Translations under genes and position numbers: made by a program
Shown: in pieces, positions 1 to 8,014 of the stretch
How the letters are laid out: each line of letters begins with the position of its first letter
Numbering within the stretch: the first letter of the stretch is position 1
Notes under the pieces: generated by a model
The model's input: only the letters and a program-made list of their open reading frames with translations
What the model was told of the DNA's origin: nothing
Databases searched by the model: none
NCBI RefSeq assembly: GCF_026241155.1
Contig: NZ_JAPFGP010000005.1
Location: 1 to 64,000 of the forward strand
DNA: 64,000 bases
Reading direction: 5' to 3'
From: Paucibacter sp. PLA-PC-4
GTDB lineage: Bacteria > Pseudomonadota > Gammaproteobacteria > Burkholderiales > Burkholderiaceae_C

Positions 1-55
1 CGGCATCCGAGATCATGCCTAGTCTCGTGGGCTCGGAGATGTGAATAAGGGACAG
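1..55 (+). other. Residual Illumina Nextera P7/i7 adapter (non-genomic)
   Basis: Bases 1-13 match the end of the Illumina P7 sequence with one mismatch. Bases 14-21 read catgccta, which I recognise as the adapter-sense i7 index N706. Bases 22-55 match the 34-base Nextera read-2 adapter with two mismatches and end in the 19-base Tn5 mosaic end (37-55). The three blocks are in the exact order of a library adapter, so this is untrimmed sequencing adapter at a contig end, not bacterial DNA. The mismatches probably reflect low-quality read ends. Any reading frame crossing base 56 is artificial on the adapter side. Confidence 0.95.
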
Positions 56-252
56 GCCTGTGCCCGGCGCGCCGGCGCCGGCGCCGCGCTGGCGGCTGCT
101 GGTGCCGCCGCCGCTTTCGGGCGCGCCAGCGCAGCCGGCTCTTCGGCCATCTCTTCGATCTGAGCCGCCCACATGGTCGCGGCAAGGGCCGCCGCCAGCG
201 CGGCGCCCAGCAGCACCTGGCGCGGCGTCACCGATTTACTGGGGCCACTCAT
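56..252 (-). CDS. Small membrane protein of the secretion operon, 3' end missing
   Basis: The 5' part of a gene that continues past the contig end; only about 65 genuine residues are present because the rest of the frame is adapter. Visible are a short polar N-terminus, one hydrophobic segment (about residues 12-30) and an Ala/Pro-rich linker, as expected for a bitopic inner-membrane protein with a periplasmic domain. Its ATG overlaps the stop of the GspM-like gene (ATGA), so it is the last visible member of that operon. By position it could be a GspC/GspN or PilP-like component; the similarity cannot be tested on this fragment. Confidence 0.6.
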
Positions 253-806
253 GGCTTGCTCCCGTCCACACGGTCATGCCGCGCATGCAGCGACCAGACC
301 AGCTCGGCATCGATCTGCGCAGCCGTAGGGCTAGCACGGCGCAGCTTCAGGCTATCCAGGCTCAGCGCCGGGTCCTGGCGCAGCGCTGCTTCGATAAAGC
401 CGCGCAGCTGGGCATAGCCGCCCTGCACCGGCATGCTCACGCGCAGCCGTTCCAGCCCGGCCGTCGCATCGATGCTCAGGCGGTGTTCGGTGCGACTGCT
501 GAGCAGGCCCGCGCGCAGGCCCTGCTCCAGCAGATCGGCCAGGCGCTGTTGGCGCTGGTCGGCATCGGGCAGGGCCATCTGCCAGGTCTGCAGCGTGGCT
601 TCGGGGCCGGCGCCGCTGGCGCGCTGAACCCGCAGCTGGCGTTGCAAGCGCTCGGCCGTGGCCTGCAACACGTCGCTCTGGGCCTGCCAGCGCTGGGTCA
701 GGCCCAGCTCCAGCAGCGCCGCCAGCGCCAGCGCGGCCAGCCCCAGCAGGCCGGGCCAGCGCAGCGCGCGCAGCGATCGCTGCATCGAGGCGATGGTCAT
801 TTTCAT
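249..806 (-). CDS. GspM/PilO-like type II secretion protein
   Basis: A 185-residue bitopic protein: short cytoplasmic N-terminus, one transmembrane helix (about residues 18-36), a coiled-coil stretch (about 40-65) and a periplasmic domain of about 110 residues with the alternating hydrophobic pattern of the ferredoxin-like GspM/PilO fold. GspM and PilO bind GspL/PilN and help couple the cytoplasmic ATPase to the pseudopilus platform. The ATG overlaps the stop of the upstream GspL-like gene by four bases and the stop overlaps the next start, so translation is coupled. The family call rests on topology, size and operon position more than on motifs. Confidence 0.7.
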   Translation of the reverse strand: MKMTIASMQRSLRALRWPGLLGLAALALAALLELGLTQRWQAQSDVLQATAERLQRQLRVQRASGAGPEATLQTWQMALPDADQRQQRLADLLEQGLRAGLLSSRTEHRLSIDATAGLERLRVSMPVQGGYAQLRGFIEAALRQDPALSLDSLKLRRASPTAAQIDAELVWSLHARHDRVDGSKP

Positions 807-2179
807 GGCTGGGCCACCGGTTTGGAGCGCGAGACGCGCGGCAGGTCGTCGCGCAGCAGCTCGGGCTGCAGCTTGGCGCCAAGATCGAAGCGCTGGCCCG
901 CCAGGCCCTCGCCGGCGGTCTGGAAGCGGCTCAGCACCACATCGGTCCAGCCCGGCGCGGCGCTCAGGCGCTCGACCAGCTGCAAGGCAAGGGCCTGATC
1001 GCCGGCCAGCCCGTCCAGGCGAAGCTCGCGGCGCAGCGCCGAGTAGTCCATGCCCAGCCAGCTGATGCCCTGCTCTGGCGGCTCACCCATGCCGGCCTGC
1101 TCCACATGGCTCAGTAGCGGCCCCCAGGGCGTTTGCAGCAGCGACTGCACCTCGGTGGCGACGCGCAGGCGCTCCTGGTCCAACACGGCCCTGGCCCGCG
1201 CGGCACCGCGCTGTGCGGCCAAGTCGAGTCGCGGCGGGGGCGGCTGGCGCTGCAGCTGGGCCGACAGCGCGGCCACCCGCTGCTGCGCGGCGCGCAACTG
1301 CTCGCGGCTGTCCCAGGCGCTCCACAGGGCGGTGGCCAGCACCAGCGCGCCGCAAAGCGCCAGCGGCCAGCCCAGACGAGAGCGCGGCGCGATGTCGGCG
1401 GCGAAGTCGGGGTGCGCAAGCGCGGCAATGGGCTGCGCCAGCGGCTCGAACCAGGCGGGCTTGGGCGTGGCAGCATCCAGCGGCGCCAACTGGCGCACAC
1501 CCGGCAGCGCCGGCATCTGGGCGGCATCGAGCCCATAGCCCTGCACCAGCACTTGCGTCGCCGCATTGCTGGCCTCCCCCTTGATCTCCGCCAGCGCCTC
1601 ATGCAGAGCCTGCACAGTGGGTCCGGCCAGGCGCTGATGGCGCAGCTCATGGACCACACCGGCACGTAGCGCCAGCCAGGTCAGCAGGCCGCCCTCGACC
1701 CAAGCCAGCGCCGCCTGCGGTGCGCGCAGCCAGTCGGGCTGCTCGGCCGAAACACCTTGCAGCACCGCAGCCCAGGCCGGGCGCAGGCCGCGAAGGCTGA
1801 CCTGATGCGCATCAAGTCCCTGGCGCAAGGCCTGGAGGTCCAGCCCGTGCAGGGCGCTGACACCCGTCGCGCCCTGCATGCGCCAGCCGGCCAGCGCCCA
1901 GCGCTGCGCGGCCGCGCCGAAATAGTGGCCGAAGAGCTGGCGCGCATAAGCCTGCAGCGCGGCCTCGTCGGCCAGCGGCAGACCCGGCTCGCAGATCAGA
2001 TGCTGCAGCAGATGCTCGGAGGCCACAAGTTCCAGCGCCCGGCCGGCATGGGCGGCGGGGTCCAGGCCTTCGGCCGTCAGCCACAACAGGCTGGGCTTGG
2101 CCACGCGAGCACCCAGGCCACGGCGCCAACGCAAGACCTGACCCTTGAGTCCGGGAGCCCTATTCATCGAGGGTGACAC
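803..2179 (-). CDS. GspL-like (PilM/PilN-type) secretion platform protein
   Basis: A 458-residue protein with a large cytoplasmic N-terminal region, one transmembrane helix near residues 272-290 (WPLALCGALVLATALWSAW), a periplasmic coiled coil and a C-terminal domain of about 80 residues resembling the GspL/PilN periplasmic domain. In type II secretion GspL links the ATPase GspE to GspM. The GTG start is preferred because GAGGAA lies seven bases upstream. An ATG 12 bases downstream (base 2167) is possible but has no suitably placed ribosome site. The chosen start overlaps the gspE stop by 20 bases. The N-terminal actin-like fold expected of GspL is not obvious by eye. Confidence 0.75.
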   Translation of the reverse strand: MSPSMNRAPGLKGQVLRWRRGLGARVAKPSLLWLTAEGLDPAAHAGRALELVASEHLLQHLICEPGLPLADEAALQAYARQLFGHYFGAAAQRWALAGWRMQGATGVSALHGLDLQALRQGLDAHQVSLRGLRPAWAAVLQGVSAEQPDWLRAPQAALAWVEGGLLTWLALRAGVVHELRHQRLAGPTVQALHEALAEIKGEASNAATQVLVQGYGLDAAQMPALPGVRQLAPLDAATPKPAWFEPLAQPIAALAHPDFAADIAPRSRLGWPLALCGALVLATALWSAWDSREQLRAAQQRVAALSAQLQRQPPPPRLDLAAQRGAARARAVLDQERLRVATEVQSLLQTPWGPLLSHVEQAGMGEPPEQGISWLGMDYSALRRELRLDGLAGDQALALQLVERLSAAPGWTDVVLSRFQTAGEGLAGQRFDLGAKLQPELLRDDLPRVSRSKPVAQP

Positions 2180-3698
2180 GCTCGAGTTCCTCGAAAGTGG
2201 TGACGCCGCGGCAGACCGCCTCCAGCGCCATCGCGCGCAGCGGCTTCATGCCGCGCGCACGTGCGGCTTCCTTGATCTGCGACATCGGCGCGCGCGCCGC
2301 GATCAGGTCGCGCAGGCCGTCGTCGAGCTTCAGCAGCTCGGCCACCGCGCGCCGCCCGCGATAGCCGCTGCCGCGGCAATGGCCACAGCCCTCGCCGCGC
2401 ATGAAGCGATGGCCGGCGTCGGGCTTCAAGCCATGGCGGGCCAGGGTCGCTGCCTCTGGTTCGTAGGGCCGGGCGCAATGGCTGCAATTGAGCCGCACCA
2501 GGCGCTGGGCCAGTACCGCGTTCAGCGCCGAGACCACGTTGTACAGGTCCAGCCCCATATGCATGAAGCGGCCGATCACGTCAAAGGCATTGTTGGCATG
2601 GACAGTCGAGAACACCAGATGGCCGGTCAGCGCCGCCTGCACCGCGATCTGGGCTGTCTCGGCATCGCGGATCTCGCCCACCATCACCCGGTCGGGGTCG
2701 TGACGCAAGATGGAGCGCAGGCCACGCGAGAAAGTCAGGCCCTTTTTCTCGTTGACGGGGATCTGCACGACCCCGGCCAGTTGGTACTCGACCGGGTCCT
2801 CGATCGTGATGATCTTGTCGGTGCCGGTGTGGATCTCGGCCAGCGTGGCGTACAAGGTGGTGGTCTTGCCGCTGCCGGTCGGGCCAGTCACCAGGAGCAT
2901 ACCGTGCGGCTGACGCGCCTGGGCGCGTATCGCCGCGCGTTCGTCGGCATCGAAGCCCAGCGCATCCAGGGTCAGCTGGCCGCCCGCTTGCTCGATGCGG
3001 GCGCGGTCTAGTACGCGTACAACCGCGTCCTCGCCAAACACGCTGGGCATGATGGAGAGGCGGAAGTCGACCTCGCGACCCTGCACCTTGAGCTTGAAGC
3101 GGCCATCCTGCGGCAAGCGGCGCTCGCCGATGTCCAGCTCGGACATCACCTTCAACCGCGACACCAGTTGCTCGGCCACCGCCGCGCCCTCGACGGTGCG
3201 CACCATGGCCATCACCCCGTCGATACGGAAACGTATCACCGCGCCGCGCACCGTGCACTCGATATGCACATCGCTGGCGCCATCCTGCAGTGCGTCGTAC
3301 AAGGTGGCGTTGAGCAGGCGCACAACGGGCGAGGCCTGCTCGGACATGCGCAGCGCCGACAGCTCCTCTGTGCCGGCACCGGCCTCGCCGGTGGCCACCT
3401 CTTCCTCGACATCGGACAGCGCGCGGAAGTCCGCCTCACCTGCACCCAACCAATGCTCGACCGCGGCCGCCTCGCAGCGCAGCCAGCGCACCGGCTGCTG
3501 CAGCCTCGTCTCTATGCTTTGCAGCAGCAGCGCATCAGGGTCGCGCTCGGCCAACAGCATTGCGCGGCCCCCCGCACCGACCGCCAGCACCGCCCGCCAG
3601 CGCTGTGCCTGGGCCTGCGGCCAGCGTTCGAAGTCCAGATGCCAGGGGCCACGGTCAGCCGGCAGGAAGTCGCTGAGGGAATGAACGACAGCCGTCAC
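2160..3698 (-). CDS. gspE: GspE/PulE-family secretion ATPase
   Basis: Cytoplasmic hexameric ATPase that powers pseudopilus assembly. Its 512 residues contain Walker A GPTGSGKTT (272-280), an Asp box around TIEDPVEYQ (298-306), a Walker B region VMVGEIRD (338-345), a His box STVHANN (364-370) and the two-CxxC zinc site (Cys405/408 and Cys438/441) typical of GspE/PilB. The N-terminal domain (about 1-110) is divergent from classical GspE. The GTG start overlaps the gspF stop (GTGA). It lies third in a G-F-E-L-M order rather than the classical E-F-G order, so this may be a type II-like system distinct from the canonical Gsp. Confidence 0.93.
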   Translation of the reverse strand: MTAVVHSLSDFLPADRGPWHLDFERWPQAQAQRWRAVLAVGAGGRAMLLAERDPDALLLQSIETRLQQPVRWLRCEAAAVEHWLGAGEADFRALSDVEEEVATGEAGAGTEELSALRMSEQASPVVRLLNATLYDALQDGASDVHIECTVRGAVIRFRIDGVMAMVRTVEGAAVAEQLVSRLKVMSELDIGERRLPQDGRFKLKVQGREVDFRLSIMPSVFGEDAVVRVLDRARIEQAGGQLTLDALGFDADERAAIRAQARQPHGMLLVTGPTGSGKTTTLYATLAEIHTGTDKIITIEDPVEYQLAGVVQIPVNEKKGLTFSRGLRSILRHDPDRVMVGEIRDAETAQIAVQAALTGHLVFSTVHANNAFDVIGRFMHMGLDLYNVVSALNAVLAQRLVRLNCSHCARPYEPEAATLARHGLKPDAGHRFMRGEGCGHCRGSGYRGRRAVAELLKLDDGLRDLIAARAPMSQIKEAARARGMKPLRAMALEAVCRGVTTFEELERVTLDE

Positions 3699-4894
3699 TG
3701 GACTTGCTCCACCAACTGAAAGATCGGCAGATACATCAAGACAATGATCCCGCCGATCAAGACACCCATGACCAGCATCAGCGCCGGGTTGATGGCCCGG
3801 GTCAACAGCTCGGTCAGGCGCACCGCCTCCTCATCATGAAAGGCTGCCGCGCGCTCCAGCATCGCAGGCAGCTCACCGCTGCGCTCGCCCACCCGCACCA
3901 TGCGACGCGCCACTGGCGTCGCCAGGCCCTGGTCCTCCAGCGCATCCGAAAAACGTCCGCCCTGCGCCACCTGCTCGGCCGCTGCGGTAACCGCCGCACG
4001 CCAGGGCAGGGCTACGACGCCCTCGACGATGCGCAGCGCCGCCAGCACCGGCACGCCCGAGCCCAGCAGCATGCCCATGCTGCGGTACAGGCGCGCCAGC
4101 GCCAGCACGCGCAATCTAGGCCCGAGGCCCGGCAGGGTCCACAGCGAGGCCTGCAGGCGCTGCCTGAGGCCGGCGTGGCGCCACAGCCCGAGGCCCGACC
4201 CCAGAATCACCGCAAGGCCTCCCAGCACCAGCAGCGGCTGGCTTCCGGCCGTCTGGCCAAAGGTGATCAGCGCGCGCGAGGCCCAGGGCAGCTCATTGCC
4301 CAGACCGTCCAGGATGCCCGCAAAGCGCGGCAGCACGAAGAGCAGCAAGAACAGGATCACCGCGCCACCAACCAGCAGCAACATCGCCGGATAAACACAG
4401 GCCGCGATAAGGCGCGAGCGCAGGCTCTCGACCCAGGCCAGGTAGCGCGCGTGCTGGGCCAGCGCCGCGCTGAGCTGGCCGGTGCGCTCATTGGCCGCAA
4501 CGATGGCGCAGACCAGCTCGTCGAAGGCCTGGGGCTGGGCCTGCATCGCGGCCGACAAAGGCCGCCCCTGCTGGACCGCATCGATCACACCGTCCAAGGC
4601 CACGCGCACGGCCGGGTTGGCCTCTTTCTCGCGCAGCGTGGTCAGCGCCTCCAGCAGTGCGATGCCGGCGTCCAGCAGCACGGCCAGCTCCTGGCTGAAG
4701 AGCTGCAGAGGAAAGCGCTTGCCGCGGCCGCCGAGCTTGGGGCGCTCGGCGCCGCCCGACAGCTCCTCGACCTCCAGCAGATGCTGGGGCGCCACACCGG
4801 CCAGGCCGGCCAGCGACTGTCGATCCGGCGCCTCGATGCGCCGCGACTGCACCCCCAGTTGGGGATGGAAGATACGGATCTGGTACTGCGGCAT
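3695..4894 (-). CDS. gspF: GspF-family inner-membrane platform protein
   Basis: About 399 residues with the duplicated T2SSF domain of GspF/PilC: two cytoplasmic helical domains (about 60-185 and 265-385), each followed by membrane helices, the last being a long hydrophobic C-terminal segment ending near the stop. GspF forms the inner-membrane platform that pseudopilins are loaded through. The ATG giving an N-terminus MPQYQIRIF matches how the family normally starts. A GTG at base 4915 overlapping the gspG stop, or a TTG at 4918, are alternatives; none has a convincing Shine-Dalgarno. Downstream it overlaps gspE by four bases. Confidence 0.9.
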   Translation of the reverse strand: MPQYQIRIFHPQLGVQSRRIEAPDRQSLAGLAGVAPQHLLEVEELSGGAERPKLGGRGKRFPLQLFSQELAVLLDAGIALLEALTTLREKEANPAVRVALDGVIDAVQQGRPLSAAMQAQPQAFDELVCAIVAANERTGQLSAALAQHARYLAWVESLRSRLIAACVYPAMLLLVGGAVILFLLLFVLPRFAGILDGLGNELPWASRALITFGQTAGSQPLLVLGGLAVILGSGLGLWRHAGLRQRLQASLWTLPGLGPRLRVLALARLYRSMGMLLGSGVPVLAALRIVEGVVALPWRAAVTAAAEQVAQGGRFSDALEDQGLATPVARRMVRVGERSGELPAMLERAAAFHDEEAVRLTELLTRAINPALMLVMGVLIGGIIVLMYLPIFQLVEQVQ

Positions 4895-4911
4895 GGAGGG
4901 CGCGAGCGATC

Positions 4912-5358
4912 TCACCAACTGGTCAGATCGGCATCCTCGCCTTCGCCGCCGGGGCGGCCGTCGCGGCCCAGCGAGAACAGATCGTAGTCGCCATGTTCGC
5001 CCGGCGAGCGGTACTGGTAGTCATTGCGCCAGGGGTCCTTGGGCACTGCCTTGCTCAGATAGGGCCCCCCCCAGCGCGGTTCTTCGCCGGGTTTGGTGAC
5101 AAGGGCCGCCAGGCCCTGCTCGGTGCTCGGGTAGCGGCCCACCTCAATGCGGTATTGGTCCAGCGCCTTGGACAGGCCGTCGATCTGCGCTCGCGCTGCC
5201 TTGACCTCGGACTTGCCGATCTGGCCGAAGAACTTCGGGCCTACATAGCCGGCCAGCAGGCCGATGATGACCATCACCACCAGCAGCTCCAGCAGGGTGA
5301 AGCCGCCACGCCGCTTGGCTGGAATATGTGACGAATTAAAGACAGGGGATCGTGACAT
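4912..5358 (-). CDS. gspG: Type II secretion major pseudopilin GspG
   Basis: 148 residues from the ATG used here. It has a basic leader of 19 residues ending in GG, then the prepilin signature FTLLELLVVMVIIGLLA with Glu at position +5, so it should be cut by the prepilin peptidase and N-methylated. The C-terminal half carries the GspG-specific pattern (YPSTEQGL, PKDPWRNDYQYRSPG, DYDLFSLGRDG) including the Asp residues of the calcium site known in GspG. It is the first gene of the minus-strand secretion operon. No strong ribosome site precedes this ATG; a TTG 39 bases upstream is less likely because it makes an unusually long leader. Confidence 0.93.
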   Translation of the reverse strand: MSRSPVFNSSHIPAKRRGGFTLLELLVVMVIIGLLAGYVGPKFFGQIGKSEVKAARAQIDGLSKALDQYRIEVGRYPSTEQGLAALVTKPGEEPRWGGPYLSKAVPKDPWRNDYQYRSPGEHGDYDLFSLGRDGRPGGEGEDADLTSW

Positions 5359-5722
5359 GACAAATTGAAAACTGAGCCAACGACTATTCCACGGCAAGCG
5401 CAGGCTCGCAATCAGGGCTTGCGCTCCCCGTGTTCGCGGTGTGACTCAGCAATGTAACGGCCATAAATGACAAATGGTCCGAGCACCGCCCGCAGCAAGA
5501 GCCGCATAAGAACGGCACAATGATGCCAGCGCCAGCGCCTCGCCTTTGGCAGAGGTGCGCGGTTAGCCAGGTGGAACTTTCTGACCATGCAGTCTTGCCC
5601 TTCCCTGGGATTGCACCTGGCATGACGGCCCGCGCCCAGGCCCTCTGGCCTGTGGTGTAGCGGCCCATGCACCAGGCGATGCTCGCCTGCTCCCGTTCGT
5701 TCGACTCAGAAAGTCACCCCTC
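5359..5722. promoter_or_regulatory. Divergent intergenic region between gspG and an RpiB-family gene
   Basis: 364 bases between two divergently read genes, so it must hold promoters for both. A short inverted repeat (gcaagc at 5394-5399, gcttgc at 5417-5422) is present. The stretch 5455-5525 is less GC-rich than its surroundings. No convincing coding frame, RNA gene or strong terminator was seen; the short open frames across it have no plausible start context. Confidence 0.5.
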
Positions 5723-6364
5723 ATGAAAATCGCGCTCATCATCGAAAACAGCCAAGCGGCCAAGTCCGACACCGTCTTCAATGCGCTGAAGACCGTCACA
5801 CAGCCGCTCGGGCACAGCGTGCACCACTACGGTATGTACACCCCCGAGGACAAGGCCTCGCTGACCTATGTGATGAACGGCCTGCTGGCCGGTATCCTGC
5901 TGAACTCCAAGGCGGCCGACTTCGTCGTCACCGGCTGCGGCACCGGCATGGGCTCGATGCTGGCCTGCAACGCCATGCCCGGCGTGTTCTGTGGCCTGGT
6001 GATCGACCCGACCGATGCCTTCCTGTTCGGCCAGATCAACGACGGCAACTGCCTGTCCATGCCCTATGCCAAGGGCTTCGGCTGGGCGGCCGAACTGAAT
6101 CTGCAGGACTGCTACCGCAAGCTGTTCGAGCACGAGCGCGGCGTGGGCTACCCGAAGGAGCGCGCTGCCATCATGGCCAAGAACCGAGGCATCCTGAAAG
6201 ACCTCAAGGCCGCCTCGTGCAAGGACATGCTGAGCGTGCTGAAGACGGTCGACCAGGACCTGCTGAAGGCCACCGTGTCGGGCGAGAAGTTCCAAGAGCT
6301 GTTCTTCACGAATTGCCAGGACGACGCCATTGCCGGCCATATCCGCCGCGTGCTGGGCGCCTGA
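5723..6364 (+). CDS. RpiB/LacA/LacB-family sugar-phosphate isomerase
   Basis: 213 residues, cytoplasmic. The RpiB-family signature lies at about residues 65-115: the glycine-rich GCGTGMGSMLACN loop holding the catalytic Cys (equivalent to the CGTGIG loop of RpiB), then a region matching the part that binds the sugar phosphate. The family interconverts aldose and ketose phosphates such as ribose 5-phosphate and ribulose 5-phosphate. The protein is about 60 residues longer than E. coli RpiB, with extra sequence at the C-terminus (about 140-213), so the substrate may differ. It stands alone between the secretion operon and a convergent LysR gene. Confidence 0.8.
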   Translation: MKIALIIENSQAAKSDTVFNALKTVTQPLGHSVHHYGMYTPEDKASLTYVMNGLLAGILLNSKAADFVVTGCGTGMGSMLACNAMPGVFCGLVIDPTDAFLFGQINDGNCLSMPYAKGFGWAAELNLQDCYRKLFEHERGVGYPKERAAIMAKNRGILKDLKAASCKDMLSVLKTVDQDLLKATVSGEKFQELFFTNCQDDAIAGHIRRVLGA

Positions 6365-6391
6365 GGCAAGCCGCGCCCTTCACGGCGTCCG

Positions 6392-7288
6392 TCAGGGCGC
6401 CAGCAAGGCCTCGCGGGCGGCCGACAGCACCGCACCGGTCAGGCGGTCCAGCAGCCCCGAAGCCGCGCGAGCGTGCTGCCAATAGAGGGCGACGTCCAGC
6501 GGCGTATCGGGCACCAGCTCGACGAGGCTGCCCTCGCTGAGCTGACGGGCTATCATGGACTCCGGATGCAGACCCCAGCCCATGCCTGCCGCTGCGGCAC
6601 TCACAAAAGCGTGGGAGGACGGCAGGGTATGCCGTGGCAATTCCACGTGCCGGTGGCACAGGCGCCGTGCCCAGCTGGCCTGCAGCTCGTCCTTGGTATT
6701 GAAGACGAGGCTGGGCGCCAATGCCAGGGTGCCCGCGCCGACGCCGTCGGCGAAGTAGCGCTGTATGAAGGCGGGGCTCGCGGTGGCGCGGTAGCGCATC
6801 GCGCCCAGCGGCCGGCTGTTACAGCCGGCGGCGGGCCGCGCCGACGCCGTCACGGCGGCCAGCACTGCGCCGCTGCGCAGGCGCTCGCTGGTGTGATCCT
6901 GGTCATCCACCAGCACTTCCAGCAGCACCGGGTTGTCCGCCGCGAAGCTGGCGAGCGCCGTTGCGGCCCAGGTCGCGAGGCTGTCGGCGTTCACAGCGAT
7001 CGGCAGCGGGACGCGCGCTGGGGCGTCCGCTGACAGGGCCGGCAGCGCCGTGTGGAGCTCCTGCTCCAGCAGGCGCACTTGATCCACATGCTGGCACAGC
7101 CGGCGTCCCGTCTCCGTCGCCCGGCAGGGCTGCTCCCGTATCACCAGCGCGCAGCCGACACGCTCCTCCAGCAGGCGGATGCGCTGAGAAATGGCCGAGG
7201 GGGTGACATGGAGCGCGCGCGCCGCGCGTTCAAAACTCCCCTCCCGCATCACGGCGGCCAGGGCAGACAGCGCGGCGTAGTCCAACAT
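6392..7288 (-). CDS. argP: LysR-family regulator ArgP (lysine/arginine export control)
   Basis: 298 residues with an N-terminal winged helix-turn-helix (about 3-60, SFERAARALHVTPSAISQRI) and a C-terminal periplasmic-binding-like effector domain (about 90-290). Sequence features such as SAISQRIRLLEERVGCALVIRE follow the ArgP/IciA subfamily. It is divergent from a LysE/ArgO exporter gene across a 73-base gap, the classic argP-argO (LysG-lysE) arrangement in which ArgP senses basic amino acids and activates the exporter. A perfect LysR-type inverted repeat lies in the gap. The assignment rests on subfamily sequence plus neighbour. Confidence 0.88.
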   Translation of the reverse strand: MLDYAALSALAAVMREGSFERAARALHVTPSAISQRIRLLEERVGCALVIREQPCRATETGRRLCQHVDQVRLLEQELHTALPALSADAPARVPLPIAVNADSLATWAATALASFAADNPVLLEVLVDDQDHTSERLRSGAVLAAVTASARPAAGCNSRPLGAMRYRATASPAFIQRYFADGVGAGTLALAPSLVFNTKDELQASWARRLCHRHVELPRHTLPSSHAFVSAAAAGMGWGLHPESMIARQLSEGSLVELVPDTPLDVALYWQHARAASGLLDRLTGAVLSAAREALLAP

Positions 7289-7300
7289 CTGATTAGTTTT

Positions 7301-7317
7301 TCTAAACTCAACTTAGA
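7301..7317. promoter_or_regulatory. LysR-type operator between argP and lysE
   Basis: A perfect inverted repeat TCTAA-N7-TTAGA, with the T-N11-A core expected for LysR-family binding, sits in an AT-rich 73-base divergent gap. It is 45 bases upstream of the exporter start and 13 bases upstream of the regulator start, well placed for activation of the exporter and autorepression. It was identified by eye only. Confidence 0.65.
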
Positions 7318-7361
7318 TTAGTTAGTTTGGCTTCATTTGAGAGGACTGGCAAGCTCAGCCC

Positions 7362-8006
7362 ATGATCACTTCAAACCTGGCCGCCGCACCGGCCGCACTG
7401 CTGCAGGGTCTGGCGCTGAGCCTGGGCCTGATCGTCGCCATCGGCGCCCAGAATGCCTTTGTGCTGCGCCAGGGCCTGCGCCGCGAGCACGTCGGCCCGG
7501 TGGTGCTGTTCTGCGCCGCTGCCGATGCGCTGCTGATCATGGCCGGCGTGCTGGGCATGGCCCAGGCGCTGGGCGAGCGCCCCGGCCTGGCGCGCGCGCT
7601 CGCCCTGGCTGGCGCGCTGTTTCTGGCGGTCTACGGCGGGCTTGCGCTGCGCCGCGCCCGGCATGCGGGGCAGTTGCGGGCGGCGGCAGGCGGCGAAGGC
7701 CTGGGCCGGACAGCGGCGCTGGCCCAGGCGGCGGCTTTCACGCTGCTGAACCCGCATGTCTATTTGGACACCGTGCTGCTGGTGGGCAGCATCGGCGCCC
7801 AACAGCCGGCCGAGCTGCGCGCCTACTTCATCGCCGGCGCTGCGCTCGCCAGTGCCATCTGGTTCGGGCTGCTGGGGTTCGGCGCTCGCTGGCTGGCGCC
7901 TTGGTTCGCACGGCCACGGGCCTGGCGGGTGCTGGACAGCCTCATCGGCTTGACCATGTGGGTGCTGTCAGCCTTGCTGCTGCGGCACGCGCTGACGGGC
8001 CTCTGA
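7362..8006 (+). CDS. argO: LysE/ArgO-family amino-acid exporter
   Basis: 214 residues, almost entirely hydrophobic with about six transmembrane helices. The two hallmark LysE motifs are present: GAQNAFVLRQGL in the first helix (about residues 28-39) and FTLLNPHVYLDT in the centre (about 126-137). The family exports lysine, arginine or their analogues out of the cytoplasm by proton-coupled exchange. Its divergent partner is an ArgP-type regulator, which supports a basic amino-acid substrate. The gene is probably a single-gene transcript; it converges on the next LysR gene with an eight-base gap. Confidence 0.9.
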   Translation: MITSNLAAAPAALLQGLALSLGLIVAIGAQNAFVLRQGLRREHVGPVVLFCAAADALLIMAGVLGMAQALGERPGLARALALAGALFLAVYGGLALRRARHAGQLRAAAGGEGLGRTAALAQAAAFTLLNPHVYLDTVLLVGSIGAQQPAELRAYFIAGAALASAIWFGLLGFGARWLAPWFARPRAWRVLDSLIGLTMWVLSALLLRHALTGL

Positions 8007-8014
8007 GGCCGAGG

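Noticed and set aside
60-998. Plus-strand frame of 312 codons over the secretion genes
   Set aside because: Arg/Gln/Ala-rich translation without domains, partly starting near the adapter; antisense to GspL/GspM-like genes that overlap cleanly.
5384-5672. Short minus-strand frames in the gspG/rpiB-like gap
   Set aside because: No ribosome site, no conserved pattern; overlapping frames give equally unlikely peptides.
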